Shown: positions 44,194 through 54,200 of the stretch, one piece after another
How positions within the stretch are numbered: the stretch's first letter is position 1
Layout: the number at the start of each line of letters is the position of its first letter
Assembly: GCF_001591505.1 (NCBI RefSeq)
Contig: NZ_BCVA01000003.1
Coordinates: 124,001-188,000, forward strand
Direction of reading: 5' to 3'
Length of the DNA: 64,000 nt
From: Neobacillus niacini NBRC 15566
GTDB lineage: Bacteria; Bacillota; Bacilli; Bacillales; Cytobacillaceae
The notes under the pieces: generated by a model
What the model saw: the letters and a program-made list of their open reading frames with translations, nothing else
Database searches by the model: none
Told to the model about the DNA's origin: nothing
Program-made: the position numbers and the translations under genes

Positions 44194-45558
44194 ATGAAAA
44201 TTTCAGTGATTGGAACTGGCTACGTGGGTCTTGTAACAGGAGTTTGTCTTGCCTCTAAAGGTCACCAAGTAATCTGTATTGATAAACAAGCCGAGATTGT
44301 AAATAAGATTAACAACAAGATATTACCTATCTATGAGCCAGGGCTTGAAGAACTTTTAAGCAATGTTATTGATAAAGGGAACTTAGTTGCTACTACTGAT
44401 TTGAAAACTGCTGTTATGAATACAGATATCTCGATTATCTCCGTGGGAACTCCATTTGGAGATGGAAAGATTGATTTACGCTATATTGAATCCGCTGCGC
44501 AAGAGATTGGAACTGTTTTAAAGGAAAAAAAAGATTACCATGTAATATGTGTAAAAAGCACTGTAATTCCTACAACCACAGATACTTTTGTTAAAAATAT
44601 TCTAGAAGGTACCAGTGGGAAAAAAGCGGGTGATTTCGGTCTGGCCATGAATCCTGAGTTTTTAAGAGAAGGTAAAGCCGTAGAAGATTTTATGCACCCT
44701 GACAGAATTGTAATTGGTGCTTATGATCAAGAAAGCTTTGAAACTATGAGAAAAGTTTATGAGGGTTTCTTTAATGCGCCAATCATAAAAGTAAATCTAA
44801 GAACAGCTGAGATGATTAAATATACAGCTAATGCACTTCTTGCAACACTAATATCTTACTCTAACGAGGTCTCGGTAATTTGTGAAAAGGTTGGCAGCAT
44901 TGATGTGAAAGAAGTTTTAGAAGGAGTAACCTTAGATAAAAGATTCAATCCAAGAGTGAATAATCAATTAATAAATCCAGGAATGGTCAGTTATTTAAGC
45001 GCTGGATGTGGATTTGGGGGCAGTTGTTTTCCTAAAGATGTTCAAGCACTTTCTGCGTTTAGCAAGGAGATGGGTTTTTCGCCTCCTATGATTCAAGCCA
45101 CATTAGAAATAAATTACGCCCAACCCTACAGGCTTATTGAAAGATTGGAAGAAAATCTCGGTACATTGGAAAATAAGAAAATTGCTGTTCTAGGACTCTC
45201 ATTCAAACCAGAAACTGACGATATTAGAGAGTCACCAAGCCTTGCCATCATAAAAGGACTATTAACCAAAAAAGCAAAGGTAATCGGTGTTGATCCCGTA
45301 GCAATTAATAATACAAAAAAGAAATTTCCCCAAAATGATTCCCTCTATTACTCTGTTGATTACAAAAATGCCCTTAAAGATGCCGAGGCTGCCATACTTG
45401 TTACTCCATGGCCAGATTATATAAAGATTTCTCCACAAGAATTCAAGGAATTAATGAAAGAACCAATATTAGTAGATGGGCGAAGAGTGTTCAATAAGTC
45501 AGCCTATGAAGCAGCAGGTATCCGATACATCGGAGTTGGCCTTACTAAGAATTTATAA
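44194..45558 (+). CDS. ugd: UDP-glucose 6-dehydrogenase
   Basis: The enzyme oxidises UDP-glucose to UDP-glucuronate with two NAD. The 454-residue protein has MKISVIGTGYVGLVTGVCLA, NPEFLREG, the catalytic Cys in GFGGSCFPKDVQAL and the C-terminal VLGLSFKPETDDIRESPS. The start ATG 44194 is behind GGGGGAAAA; the frame is open from 44158 inside the previous gene. UDP-glucuronate is probably used by the UXS-like enzyme encoded just upstream. Confidence 0.95.
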   Translation: MKISVIGTGYVGLVTGVCLASKGHQVICIDKQAEIVNKINNKILPIYEPGLEELLSNVIDKGNLVATTDLKTAVMNTDISIISVGTPFGDGKIDLRYIESAAQEIGTVLKEKKDYHVICVKSTVIPTTTDTFVKNILEGTSGKKAGDFGLAMNPEFLREGKAVEDFMHPDRIVIGAYDQESFETMRKVYEGFFNAPIIKVNLRTAEMIKYTANALLATLISYSNEVSVICEKVGSIDVKEVLEGVTLDKRFNPRVNNQLINPGMVSYLSAGCGFGGSCFPKDVQALSAFSKEMGFSPPMIQATLEINYAQPYRLIERLEENLGTLENKKIAVLGLSFKPETDDIRESPSLAIIKGLLTKKAKVIGVDPVAINNTKKKFPQNDSLYYSVDYKNALKDAEAAILVTPWPDYIKISPQEFKELMKEPILVDGRRVFNKSAYEAAGIRYIGVGLTKNL

Positions 45559-45572
45559 TAATAAAGGATGAT

Positions 45573-45980
45573 ATGATGGAAAATTGGTATGAGTTGATTC
45601 ACATACAACCTTTTGAGGATATGCGCGGCAGCCTGAAGAAATTGTTAATGATTAGTCAACTGAAAGAAGATGAAAAGATCGAAGAGATTTACGTTTTATT
45701 TTCTAATCAGGGAAGTGTCAGAGGAAATCACTATCATAAAGAAACGTTAGAATATTTTTCTGTCATAAGTGGTGAAGCGAAAGTGGCATTAAAGAATTTG
45801 CATACTGGTGCCTTTGAGGAAATCATCATGTCAGCAAATAATAATGTTATTCTCAAAGTCCCTCCTTACGTAGTGCATGCTTTTGAGAATGAAGGAGAGG
45901 AACCGTTTATAATGGTTGCCATTTCCTCTAAGGAATACAATAAAGATGATACTGATACATTCCCAATGATAATCATTTAA
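45573..45980 (+). CDS. Cupin sugar-isomerase-like protein (WxcM/FdtA type)
   Basis: The 135-residue protein has a single cupin domain: FEDMRGSLKKLLMI, GSVRGNHYHKETLEYFSVIS with the metal-type HYHK-E pattern, and VPPYVVHAFENEGEEPF. Its length and pattern resemble WxcM/FdtA/QdtA-type nucleotide-sugar ketoisomerases or 3,5-epimerase-like proteins. It follows ugd by 14 bases. The exact substrate is not deducible; a 4-keto-6-deoxy sugar is likely. Confidence 0.72.
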   Translation: MMENWYELIHIQPFEDMRGSLKKLLMISQLKEDEKIEEIYVLFSNQGSVRGNHYHKETLEYFSVISGEAKVALKNLHTGAFEEIIMSANNNVILKVPPYVVHAFENEGEEPFIMVAISSKEYNKDDTDTFPMIII

Positions 45981-46059
45981 AAGATATTGTTTGATAAAGT
46001 ATTCAGACACTACTCAGAATATGGCTGGTGTCTGAAACCTATTCCACATTTGAGGATGA

Positions 46060-46074
46060 AGGCACCAGGCACCA
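46060..46074. repeat. GGCACC-AGGCACC short repeat
   Basis: AAGGCACCAGGCACC shares AGGCACC with the GGTGCCAGGCACC dyad inside the terminator at 36467. A GGTGTCTGAAACC word lies 30 bases upstream. Similar GGTGCC/GGCACC words recur in Bacillus intergenic regions in my experience. It lies in the 292-base gap between the cupin and rfbF genes, where no gene was recognised. Confidence 0.4.
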
Positions 46075-46272
46075 ATTAAGTGCGATATCCCAAGTGTGAA
46101 AAGTTGGTAGTATCGTCCATTCCGATATAAATCTTCTCACATACACTACTATTAAGTTCAAAAAAGAGCTTCGATGGCAGCAGAGCTAGTTGACTAGTAA
46201 AAAAAGAAACAGAAGAAAACATAGGAACATAGGAAATGGAAAGGGACAAGTCTCTAATAAGAGGGGATAAAT

Positions 46273-47049
46273 ATGAAGGTTGTAATACTTGCAGGTGGTT
46301 TTGGAACAAGAATCAGTGAGGAATCACATTTAAAACCAAAACCAATGATTGAAATTGGAGAGTATCCGATTATTTGGCATATTATGAAAATCTATTCTGC
46401 GCATGGATTTAATGAGTTTATTATTTGTTTGGGGTATAAGGGATACATGATTAAGGATTATTTTTTAAATTATTATCTGCATAAATCAGACGTTACCGTG
46501 GATTTACAGCATGGGAACCACAAAATTAATACTGTCCACGGAACTGAACCTTGGCAAATTACGCTGGCGGAAACCGGCCTAGAAAGCATGACTGGAGAAC
46601 GCATTAGAAAAATAAGAAGCTATATAGGAAATGAACCTTTCATGTTAACGTATGGGGATGGACTGGCTAATGTTAATATTCAGGAATTAGTGGAATTTCA
46701 CAAAAGCCATGGCAAACTTGCTACGGTTACAGCCGCTCAGCCTTCAGGAAGATTTGGAGCCTTGCAACTGGCAAAAGATCAAAGCGTTGAATCTTTTAAA
46801 GAGAAGGTAAAAGGCGATGGCGGTTGGATTAGCGGTGGATTCTTTGTCTTGCAGCCTGAAGTATTTGATTTTATTCCAAAAAACAACGCAGTCTTTGAAG
46901 AGGAACCATTGGGAAATTTAGCAAAGACAGGTCAGTTAGTGGCATACAAACACTCAGATTTTTGGCAGCCAATGGACACAATGCGAGATAAAAAGTATTT
47001 AGAGGAGCTTTGGAAGTCGAATAAAGCACCTTGGAAAATATGGAAATAG
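46273..47049 (+). CDS. rfbF: Glucose-1-phosphate cytidylyltransferase
   Basis: RfbF joins CTP and glucose-1-phosphate to make CDP-glucose, precursor of 3,6-dideoxyhexoses. The 258-residue protein has the nucleotidyltransferase loop MKVVILAGGFGTRISEES with HLKPKPMIEIGEYPIIWHIM, LTYGDGLANVN for metal binding and WISGGFFVLQPEVFDF. These are hallmarks of RfbF. No CDP-glucose 4,6-dehydratase (rfbG) is visible in the window, so either it is elsewhere or the cluster uses CDP-glucose differently. Confidence 0.92.
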   Translation: MKVVILAGGFGTRISEESHLKPKPMIEIGEYPIIWHIMKIYSAHGFNEFIICLGYKGYMIKDYFLNYYLHKSDVTVDLQHGNHKINTVHGTEPWQITLAETGLESMTGERIRKIRSYIGNEPFMLTYGDGLANVNIQELVEFHKSHGKLATVTAAQPSGRFGALQLAKDQSVESFKEKVKGDGGWISGGFFVLQPEVFDFIPKNNAVFEEEPLGNLAKTGQLVAYKHSDFWQPMDTMRDKKYLEELWKSNKAPWKIWK

Positions 47050-47065
47050 GGAATGTGATAAACAG

Positions 47066-47857
47066 ATGAAGAAAATTTGCTTTGCGATCCTTGTTCATGA
47101 AAATAGGGAAGTAATACAAGATCAAATAGAGAACATTCGCCACTTTTGTCCAAACTCTTCTATTGTATTTTTTCAAAGTGGAAATGATGATAATTTATGT
47201 AATGGCCTTGGTTATCCTATCTGTCCAACTTCACAACCTATGAAATATGCAAGGACATATGGCTGGTTCTTTTTGAATATTATGGAATGGCTTGAAAATA
47301 CAGGGTATGAATATGATTACTTAATCAATTTAGATTCAGATTCTCTTTTTGCAAAAAAGGGGTTTGAGGAATTTATTATCTCGGAAATGAACGAATTTGA
47401 TTATATGGCTGCGCACTATAGAATGGCAACAGATCTATGGTCTCCTGGGAATACGATGAAAAAGGTTTGGCATTTATGGCAGCCAATATTCAATTTGGAT
47501 CATTTTTATGGATGTTTTGGTTCACAAGTTTTTAGTCGAAAGTTCGTTAAGCAAATACTGTCCTTTAACAAATTGGAAGAGATGAAAAAGATTATGAAAC
47601 AAACTGAAGATGATGTATTTGCTTTAGAAGAAATGTTATTTGCAACTTTAGCAAAAACCCTAGGAATAAAATCAAAATCTTATCCTGAGAATGTTGGTAA
47701 ATGGATGCGTGATAGACCAAAATATACGAGACGAGAACTTATTTATGCGGTTAAAAATAATGAGGAATGTTATTTGTTACATCCAGTAAATCGTATAATG
47801 AATGATCGTGCAAGGACTTTTATAAGAAGTATGATTCACTCCAGAAAAAAAGAATAG
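47066..47857 (+). CDS. Glycosyltransferase-like protein of the sugar cluster
   Basis: The 263-residue protein begins MKKICFAILVHENREVIQDQ and has YLINLDSDSLFAKKGFEEFI, where LDSDS is a DxD-type nucleotide-sugar/metal motif, followed by YGCFGSQVFSRKFVKQILSF. The pattern resembles GT-A-fold or core-2/I-branching-like transferases; I do not recognise an exact family. As the last gene of the cluster it may transfer the sugar made by its neighbours to a glycan or protein. It is 16 bases after rfbF. No membrane segment is seen. Confidence 0.65.
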   Translation: MKKICFAILVHENREVIQDQIENIRHFCPNSSIVFFQSGNDDNLCNGLGYPICPTSQPMKYARTYGWFFLNIMEWLENTGYEYDYLINLDSDSLFAKKGFEEFIISEMNEFDYMAAHYRMATDLWSPGNTMKKVWHLWQPIFNLDHFYGCFGSQVFSRKFVKQILSFNKLEEMKKIMKQTEDDVFALEEMLFATLAKTLGIKSKSYPENVGKWMRDRPKYTRRELIYAVKNNEECYLLHPVNRIMNDRARTFIRSMIHSRKKE

Positions 47858-47917
47858 ACATATATAATAGGATAGTGGGATCATCCACTAAAATAGAAAA
47901 CTTTTAAAATTTAATAC

Positions 47918-47948
47918 CTATGGGGATTAGTCCTCCATAGTTTTTTTA
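47918..47948 (+). terminator. Intrinsic terminator of the nucleotide-sugar cluster
   Basis: CTATGG (47918-47923) and CCATAG (47935-47940), with inner GGA/TCC pairing, precede seven T residues. Confidence 0.8.
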
Positions 47949-47969
47949 TTTTCATTGTTATGAGGAAAG

Positions 47970-47998
47970 AGTCCTCCCTACATAAAGTGAGGAGGACT
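47970..47998 (-). terminator. Probable terminator of the AIM24 gene
   Basis: AGTCCTCC (47970-47977) and GGAGGACT (47991-47998) form an eight-pair stem ten bases beyond the stop of the leftward AIM24 gene. The U-tail on the minus strand is weak (CTCTTTCC). Confidence 0.6.
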
Positions 47999-48007
47999 AT
48001 CATATAT

Positions 48008-48709
48008 TTATGTTATATTTTGCTTGGCCTTCATGTAGACCTCTTCATAAGGCTGAATCACCACAAAGCCGTCTCCTTCGAATTTCATTTGAATCGACTC
48101 ACCGCTACCTCTTCCTAGAAAGGTTTTTAACGTAATATCCGTTTGAAACGTTGGCATGAGATTCCCAGACCAAGCAACTGTTGCGTTTGGATCCGTGATA
48201 ACAGGGTTACCAGGAGACACTCTTAATGTGATCGGTTCATAATGTGCAGTAAAGGCAATCATCCCGGTTCCTTGACAGCGAACATTAAATAACCCGCCAG
48301 CAAGCATACCGGCAATTTTCTTCATTAATTTAATCTCCCATTTAATACTAGGTTCAAATGCTAATAAATCGTTCCCATTAATAAAAATCGACTCATTCCT
48401 TAAATTAAGGATAATAATTTTTTTTCCACTATCTGCAAGATATAATTTCCCTTTCCCGTTGGCTTTCATTAAAGAAGCGCCTTCACCTGTAAACGCCTTT
48501 TTTAAAGCAGTTCCGAGACCATGTTCTAATATTCCTTCACGGACAAACTTCATTTCTCCGTGATAGGCTACCATGGACCCTGCTTTCGCCCAAACTTGCC
48601 CGTCTAAGTTTACCTCCAACATCCGTGGTGTTTCCAATTCAAAAAAACCTTCGCCTTTATCTTTTTGCTCTGTTTGTGCGATAAATTCTTCAATTGAATA
48701 TCTACTCAA
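48008..48709 (-). CDS. AIM24-family protein
   Basis: The 233-residue protein from TTG 48709 has the AIM24 (PF01987-type) fold pattern FFELETPRMLEVNLDGQVWA, GSMVAYHGEMKFVREG, MKANGKGKLYLADSGKKIII and GTGMIAFTAHYEPITLRV. It is a single-domain soluble protein of unknown role; family members can be found with stress genes. The frame is open to 48814, but relatives begin with a S-K/R-YSIEEF segment and an AAGGATG site precedes TTG 48709. It is divergent from the vWA operon. Confidence 0.82.
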   Translation of the reverse strand: MSRYSIEEFIAQTEQKDKGEGFFELETPRMLEVNLDGQVWAKAGSMVAYHGEMKFVREGILEHGLGTALKKAFTGEGASLMKANGKGKLYLADSGKKIIILNLRNESIFINGNDLLAFEPSIKWEIKLMKKIAGMLAGGLFNVRCQGTGMIAFTAHYEPITLRVSPGNPVITDPNATVAWSGNLMPTFQTDITLKTFLGRGSGESIQMKFEGDGFVVIQPYEEVYMKAKQNIT

Positions 48710-49000
48710 TATTCCCACATCCTTCCATTCTTTAATTATGAATCCCATCATCCTGTGTTTCAATATTTTTATAAAAAGAAAACCTGAACTTTTAATCTGC
48801 TTTGTGGTGAACATATTTAATAAGTGATATTATTGCCAAACTAATGGATAAACCCCAAAGTAGAGTCCTGTGGATATGCACAGCCTTTTTGCTGAACTTT
48901 TACAATTGGGTCATGCGTCATAAATGTTTTGAATAGGATAGGAGTAATTATTCTTAGAGTTTTCTACCCTGTTCGCTCGTTCGTGAAAGGAGTTCAAAGA

Positions 49001-51223
49001 ATGATAGGTAAGTATAAACATCATGTTATCTTGCTAGTCCTGTTTATTTTTTCCTTTTGCATATTAGTTTCAGCTGTGGCAGCTAAAAGTGATTCAAGTA
49101 TTCCTAAAAATAAAATAGTTGCTCTTGTTTATGATGATTCTGGAAGTATGTGGGAACAATCTGGTAATGTTCCTATTGATAATTGGAAATATGCGAATTA
49201 CGCTCTTCAAAGCTTTGTTGCTCTTTTAGAAAAACAGGACCAGTTAAGGGTTGTTTCAATGAGCACACCAACCGTACCGGAGCCGATTGAATTAGATGAA
49301 AGACTCCGTCAGCATGAAATTGATCAAATCCGAGCCTGGACGGGGAAAAAAAGTACACCACTAGAATCTTTACATACCGCAATCAATGAATTGAAAAAAG
49401 CTGCTGATCACAATAAAAATTCGGAATACTGGTTAATCGTTCTAACGGATGGAATTTTTAATGAACTTAACCATCTCGACCAAAAACTGACAACTCAACA
49501 AATTGTAGAGAACAAGAAAGCTCTTTTTACGAGTTTGAGAGAATTAAAGGAGAAAATGGATCAAAATAGTGCTAGTTTTCACAGCGAATTGATTCCCATT
49601 GAGTCCTATTTGAGTACGGAAGAATTAGAAATTATGGCTGATTTTAAACGTCAATGGACAGAAAGTTCTGAAGGAAATGTATTGGTTAGCAATGGTGAGC
49701 AGGATATCATCCAGCGCATTAATGAGGTCGCAGCGCTCATGACAAACCGTGATCCGAGCGAACAAGATAGGTTTGATTTACACCCAGTATGGGACGGGAA
49801 ACAATTAGTGTTAGAATCTCCTTTCCCGTTAAGGAGAATTACTCTGATTGAACAATCAGCTGAAGAAAATGCCTCGTTCAAAGAATTTTATATGAACAAC
49901 CAACGGATTGAACAAGGAATGGAGGGTCCATACAAAGTAATTACCCCAGAGGACCCTGCAAACTTACATCCACCGATTCAAGGAACATTCACACATTTTA
50001 AAAACGTCAATGGTAACGGGGTTATTGAAAGAGGGACATACAAAATTGTTTTCGATAAGCCACTCACGGAAGAACAGCAAAAATCCATCCGAATTTTAGC
50101 GGAACCGGCGATTGATTTTAGAGTTGATCCTAAAAAAAACAATGATGACGGAAAACTGACGGATGATCCATCCGTTTTCTTTGCTGGCAGTAAGATGAGG
50201 CTTGAAGCCACCCTGTTAAAAAGTGAGAGTAATGATGAAGAAATCGATTTACGGGATATTGATGTAAAAGGTTTGTTTGAAGTAGAAGCAGATATTAATG
50301 GAGTAAAGCTCCCTCTTAGCTATGATTCTAAAGTTAATAAATTCATTGGGGATTTCACTTTACCACAAAAACAAGAAATTCCTATTAAGGTAAAAGTTAG
50401 TATTAAAGGATTCTATCAAAAAGTAAAGGAATCAAGTCTTCAAATTAACCCCACTCGAAAGTTGAGCCTTGTGGCCAATAACGATACGTGGAGGACACCG
50501 TTAGATAAGTTAAACGATGCGGAACCCTTTGTGATTACACCGATGGTGAATGGAGAGGAAATGAGTTCAGAAGAGCTTAAAAAGGTCTTCAAGCAACTCA
50601 AAATTAATACTCTCAGCGATATAAAAATTGAAATTGAACAAAAAGGTAATCAAATTCTCATCTACCCTAAGAGTTTATCGCCAATATTCCGAACATCGGT
50701 AGGTGATGTGCCTATTCATGTAACCCTTCCCGGTCCGTATCCAAATGAAATCGCTGAAGAGATGTTTACCCTCCATATTGAAGATATCTCACATGTTAAG
50801 AAATATGGCAAGGACGCTGTAAAAGCGTTAATCTGGCTGGTTCTTCTTGTGTATATCTTTGGAATCATCATAAAACCAAGGTTTGACAAAAATCGTATTT
50901 CACTAGAATACAAGCAAAGCAGGAAAAGGGAGAGGCTCCGAGATGCACGAGGGATGACAGAAAGCTTCCATACAAATTGGTTTAACAGATGGCTTATCCC
51001 CTATTTGGCGGAAAAAAAGAGTATTGGCGACTTAACATTTAAAGCAGATCGAAAAAAGGACCGTGTATTACTCGTGAAAGAATCACAGGACCCTACCCTC
51101 ATTGTGAGACATGAGAAGCTTGAGGGAAGAAGTAAAAAGGCCGACATACTGATTTATCATAACGATGAGATTCAAATTGAGAGAAGTAACGACCATTCAG
51201 TTTATATATTTAAATCCCATTAA
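49001..51223 (+). CDS. Membrane-anchored von Willebrand factor A protein (first gene of the tubulin-like operon)
   Basis: The 740-residue protein has an N-terminal signal/membrane segment (residues ~9-27), then a vWA domain with an intact metal site: Asp45-x-Ser47-x-Ser49 (YDDSGSM), a Thr in KKSTPLESLHTAI and Asp in VLTDGIFNE. Extracellular beta-rich regions follow, a single membrane segment lies near residues 604-624 (ALIWLVLLVYIFGIIIKP), and a basic ~115-residue cytoplasmic tail ends the protein. GAAAGGAG lies before ATG 49001; the frame is open from 48929. The tubulin-like gene follows after 25 bases. It could sense ligands outside and signal or anchor the cytoplasmic partner. Function unknown. 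Confidence 0.85.
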   Translation: MIGKYKHHVILLVLFIFSFCILVSAVAAKSDSSIPKNKIVALVYDDSGSMWEQSGNVPIDNWKYANYALQSFVALLEKQDQLRVVSMSTPTVPEPIELDERLRQHEIDQIRAWTGKKSTPLESLHTAINELKKAADHNKNSEYWLIVLTDGIFNELNHLDQKLTTQQIVENKKALFTSLRELKEKMDQNSASFHSELIPIESYLSTEELEIMADFKRQWTESSEGNVLVSNGEQDIIQRINEVAALMTNRDPSEQDRFDLHPVWDGKQLVLESPFPLRRITLIEQSAEENASFKEFYMNNQRIEQGMEGPYKVITPEDPANLHPPIQGTFTHFKNVNGNGVIERGTYKIVFDKPLTEEQQKSIRILAEPAIDFRVDPKKNNDDGKLTDDPSVFFAGSKMRLEATLLKSESNDEEIDLRDIDVKGLFEVEADINGVKLPLSYDSKVNKFIGDFTLPQKQEIPIKVKVSIKGFYQKVKESSLQINPTRKLSLVANNDTWRTPLDKLNDAEPFVITPMVNGEEMSSEELKKVFKQLKINTLSDIKIEIEQKGNQILIYPKSLSPIFRTSVGDVPIHVTLPGPYPNEIAEEMFTLHIEDISHVKKYGKDAVKALIWLVLLVYIFGIIIKPRFDKNRISLEYKQSRKRERLRDARGMTESFHTNWFNRWLIPYLAEKKSIGDLTFKADRKKDRVLLVKESQDPTLIVRHEKLEGRSKKADILIYHNDEIQIERSNDHSVYIFKSH

Positions 51224-51248
51224 AAGTACTTTAAGAGGTGGTAACTAG

Positions 51249-54200
51249 ATGAACTTTAATGTTCCAACCATATTAATCGGTCTAGGCGGAATCGGGAGTA
51301 ATATTGCGAATATGGTATATGGTCGTGTTCCCCCAAAACAGCGAGGCAGAGTCGCGATCCATGCGTTTGACACCGATGCGAATAGCATTTCAAAATTAGA
51401 GCACTTAAGAAACAGTGCTACACAAACAAGCACGAGCCATTCGGTAAATGAATATCTTCAGGCGAATCCAGAGGTATTAAAGTGGTTTCCGAATAATCCC
51501 CAAATTAAACGAAAAACGATGACTGATGGAGCTGGTCAAGTCCGAGCGGTATCGAGACTTGCCTTTCGTTCGGCGATGTCTCAAGGGAAATTAAATGCGA
51601 TGTGGGATGGAATTGAACGAATTTTTCCTGTCGACAGCCATGCTGAGTCGTACAATGTCCGAGTAATTATTATTAGTTCCTTAGTGGGCGGTACTGGTTC
51701 AGGGATTTTTCTGCAAATCGCTCTTTATCTGCGAGAAATGCTAGAGAGAAAGCTAAACTCGGAAAGTGTACTGATTCGCGGCGTCTTTTTACTACCGGAT
51801 ATATTAGTGAGAAGTAATACAGTGGACCAAACGGAGTGGGAAGCGGTCCAAGGGAATGGTTACGCTAGCTTGAAAGAATTGAACGCCATAAGCTTAAGCG
51901 CTTCGGGTAATCATAAACAAAATGTGACGATTGAGCTCGAGTATCGACCGAATCAAATTGATTTAGAGGGCAGAACAGCACATGCAATTACAGATAAACA
52001 TTTGCCTTATGATTTTTGCTTTCTATTTGATTATGAAAACACAAAAGGGCAGCATTTAACTAACGTCTCAGAGTATATAGACCAGGTGGCACGGTCCGTT
52101 TATCTCCAACTCTTTAGCCCGATTTCAGCAAGAAGCTTTTCACAGGAGGATAACCAAATAAGAAGTTTGGTAGAATCAAACGGCCAGGCACGGTACTGCG
52201 GTGCTGGTGTTGCTTCTTTAACGTATCCTTATGAAGAGATTGTAGACTATTGTGCACTAAAATGGTCGGTTAGTGGATTAGATGACTCTTGGCTCCGCTT
52301 AGATAAGTTATTTAATGATGAAAATAAGAGGCATGACGATGACTTAAGAAACGGGATTCATAATGAAAAACCAAAAATAAGAGAGCTTTATGTTAAGTAC
52401 TTTGAGCAAATTGTAAATGACCAAGAAAAACCTAACCCTTTTTTTCGTCAGCTCGATTACCAAGTTCATGAAATTGAAGATAAGGGTAAAAAAGGCGCTT
52501 CGAAAGCCGATATTTTCTTATCTGAGGTAGAGGAATATGCAAAAAAAGTGCTGAAAGATGATGTGGAATTAAAGGAGGATTATGAAGATCATTGTGTGCT
52601 TGATTTAGGAAAACTGAAAATAAAAGATCGAGCAAAACAAGAAATTAATCGAATGGAATCCGCTCTAGAAGACTTTGCCAAAGAAATTAACAAGAAAATT
52701 AATGAATACAGTCATTTTATTGTTTACCAGATTATTGATGCGGATTATCATTCCCCGAATGGGGCGAATGGCAGCAGGTTCCAGCTTAATACCTGGATTT
52801 TGAAAAAAGATTCACCTATCCATCCTGTTGGGGTGCGATATCTGCTCTACAGTATTCACAATAAACTTATAAAGAAGATTTCCCATTTAAAAGAAGAGAA
52901 TCGCAGATACAAAGAACAGATTGACCGCTATCAAGATATTTATGATTTAGACCGCAATGACGGTGATGTAGATGATGCGGTCAGACGTGTGGATAAAGCG
53001 TTAAAACAGGGCTTTGTTTCCAGTGTGTTTCGAAACCAATTTAAAGATTTTATTGATGAGTATACGGAGAAGGCGTCTCATCAGCTGAGTACCCTAAATC
53101 GCTATAAAAATTCCATGTTGTTAGAACTAGTCTTTTCTGCTCTCAATCAATCTATTAAGGAAATGATCGAGGATTGGCAAAGATTCTTTGATCATTTAAT
53201 TGAAACAAGAGAAACTCTCTTGGTGGAAATAAATCAATTAGCAAGGAAGTTTGATGGTGTGAGTGATCCAACGAAAAGGTATGTTTTAGCCAACAAGGAA
53301 ATGATGGAGCAAACGTGGGAACGGATATGTCAATCGGTTGATCATGGTTTCCTGCCAGATAGTATCTCTCAGACGATTTATCAAAGTCTCTATAAAAGAT
53401 TTATCGAGCGGAAAAACAATCGGGGGGCTGAGGAGTTTTATAAAGAAACCAAGGTCGAAGTGTTTTTTAGGGAAAATGTTTTAAACTTTTGCCGAAAGGA
53501 ATTGGCGAGTAAGCATCATGATAAATTAGATTTATCCATCACCAAGGCGATCAGAATAGAGGCCGGTCGATTAGGGCTGGACCCAGATGATTATCTTTAT
53601 AAAAGAATGAAGGCTATAGAAGAACTGGCACAACCATATGTTCCGATTACAAATGAATATCGCAGTCTGAAATATTGGGGACTCCATACGGAAAGTTTTA
53701 ACCAACTCTCGGAGCAGTTGCAAAATGAGTTATTTAACGAAAAGCAAATTGTAGATGACGCCTTTAAGCGAAATGAAATTGTTTGTTATCGTGCCCATTA
53801 TGGATTATCCGTCAGTGATTTTACCAAATTTTCCTCTGGAAAAAATGGAAAGCCCCCAGGTGTTTATTATGAGGCCTACCATCGGTTGGTGAGTAAGCTA
53901 AATGAGGACGAAAATAGAACGATAACCCCGCACTTAGACCGTAATTGGCATCTTCCTGCGTATATGCCAGACTTAAATCCGGAGCGCGCTGAGCTTGAAA
54001 CCAACCGGACGGACCGTGCGTTATTGCTGGGGGTAATCTATGGCTGGCTTCAGTTAGTCAGCTCTGACGGTAAGAGAGTTTATCAATATAGTGGAAATCA
54101 AGGAACAAAATTATTATTGAAATTTGGGGAAAAGGTGGAAGAAGATACGTTCAACCTTCATGAAGCATTACCTCATAATCCTGTTATTTATGATGAAATA

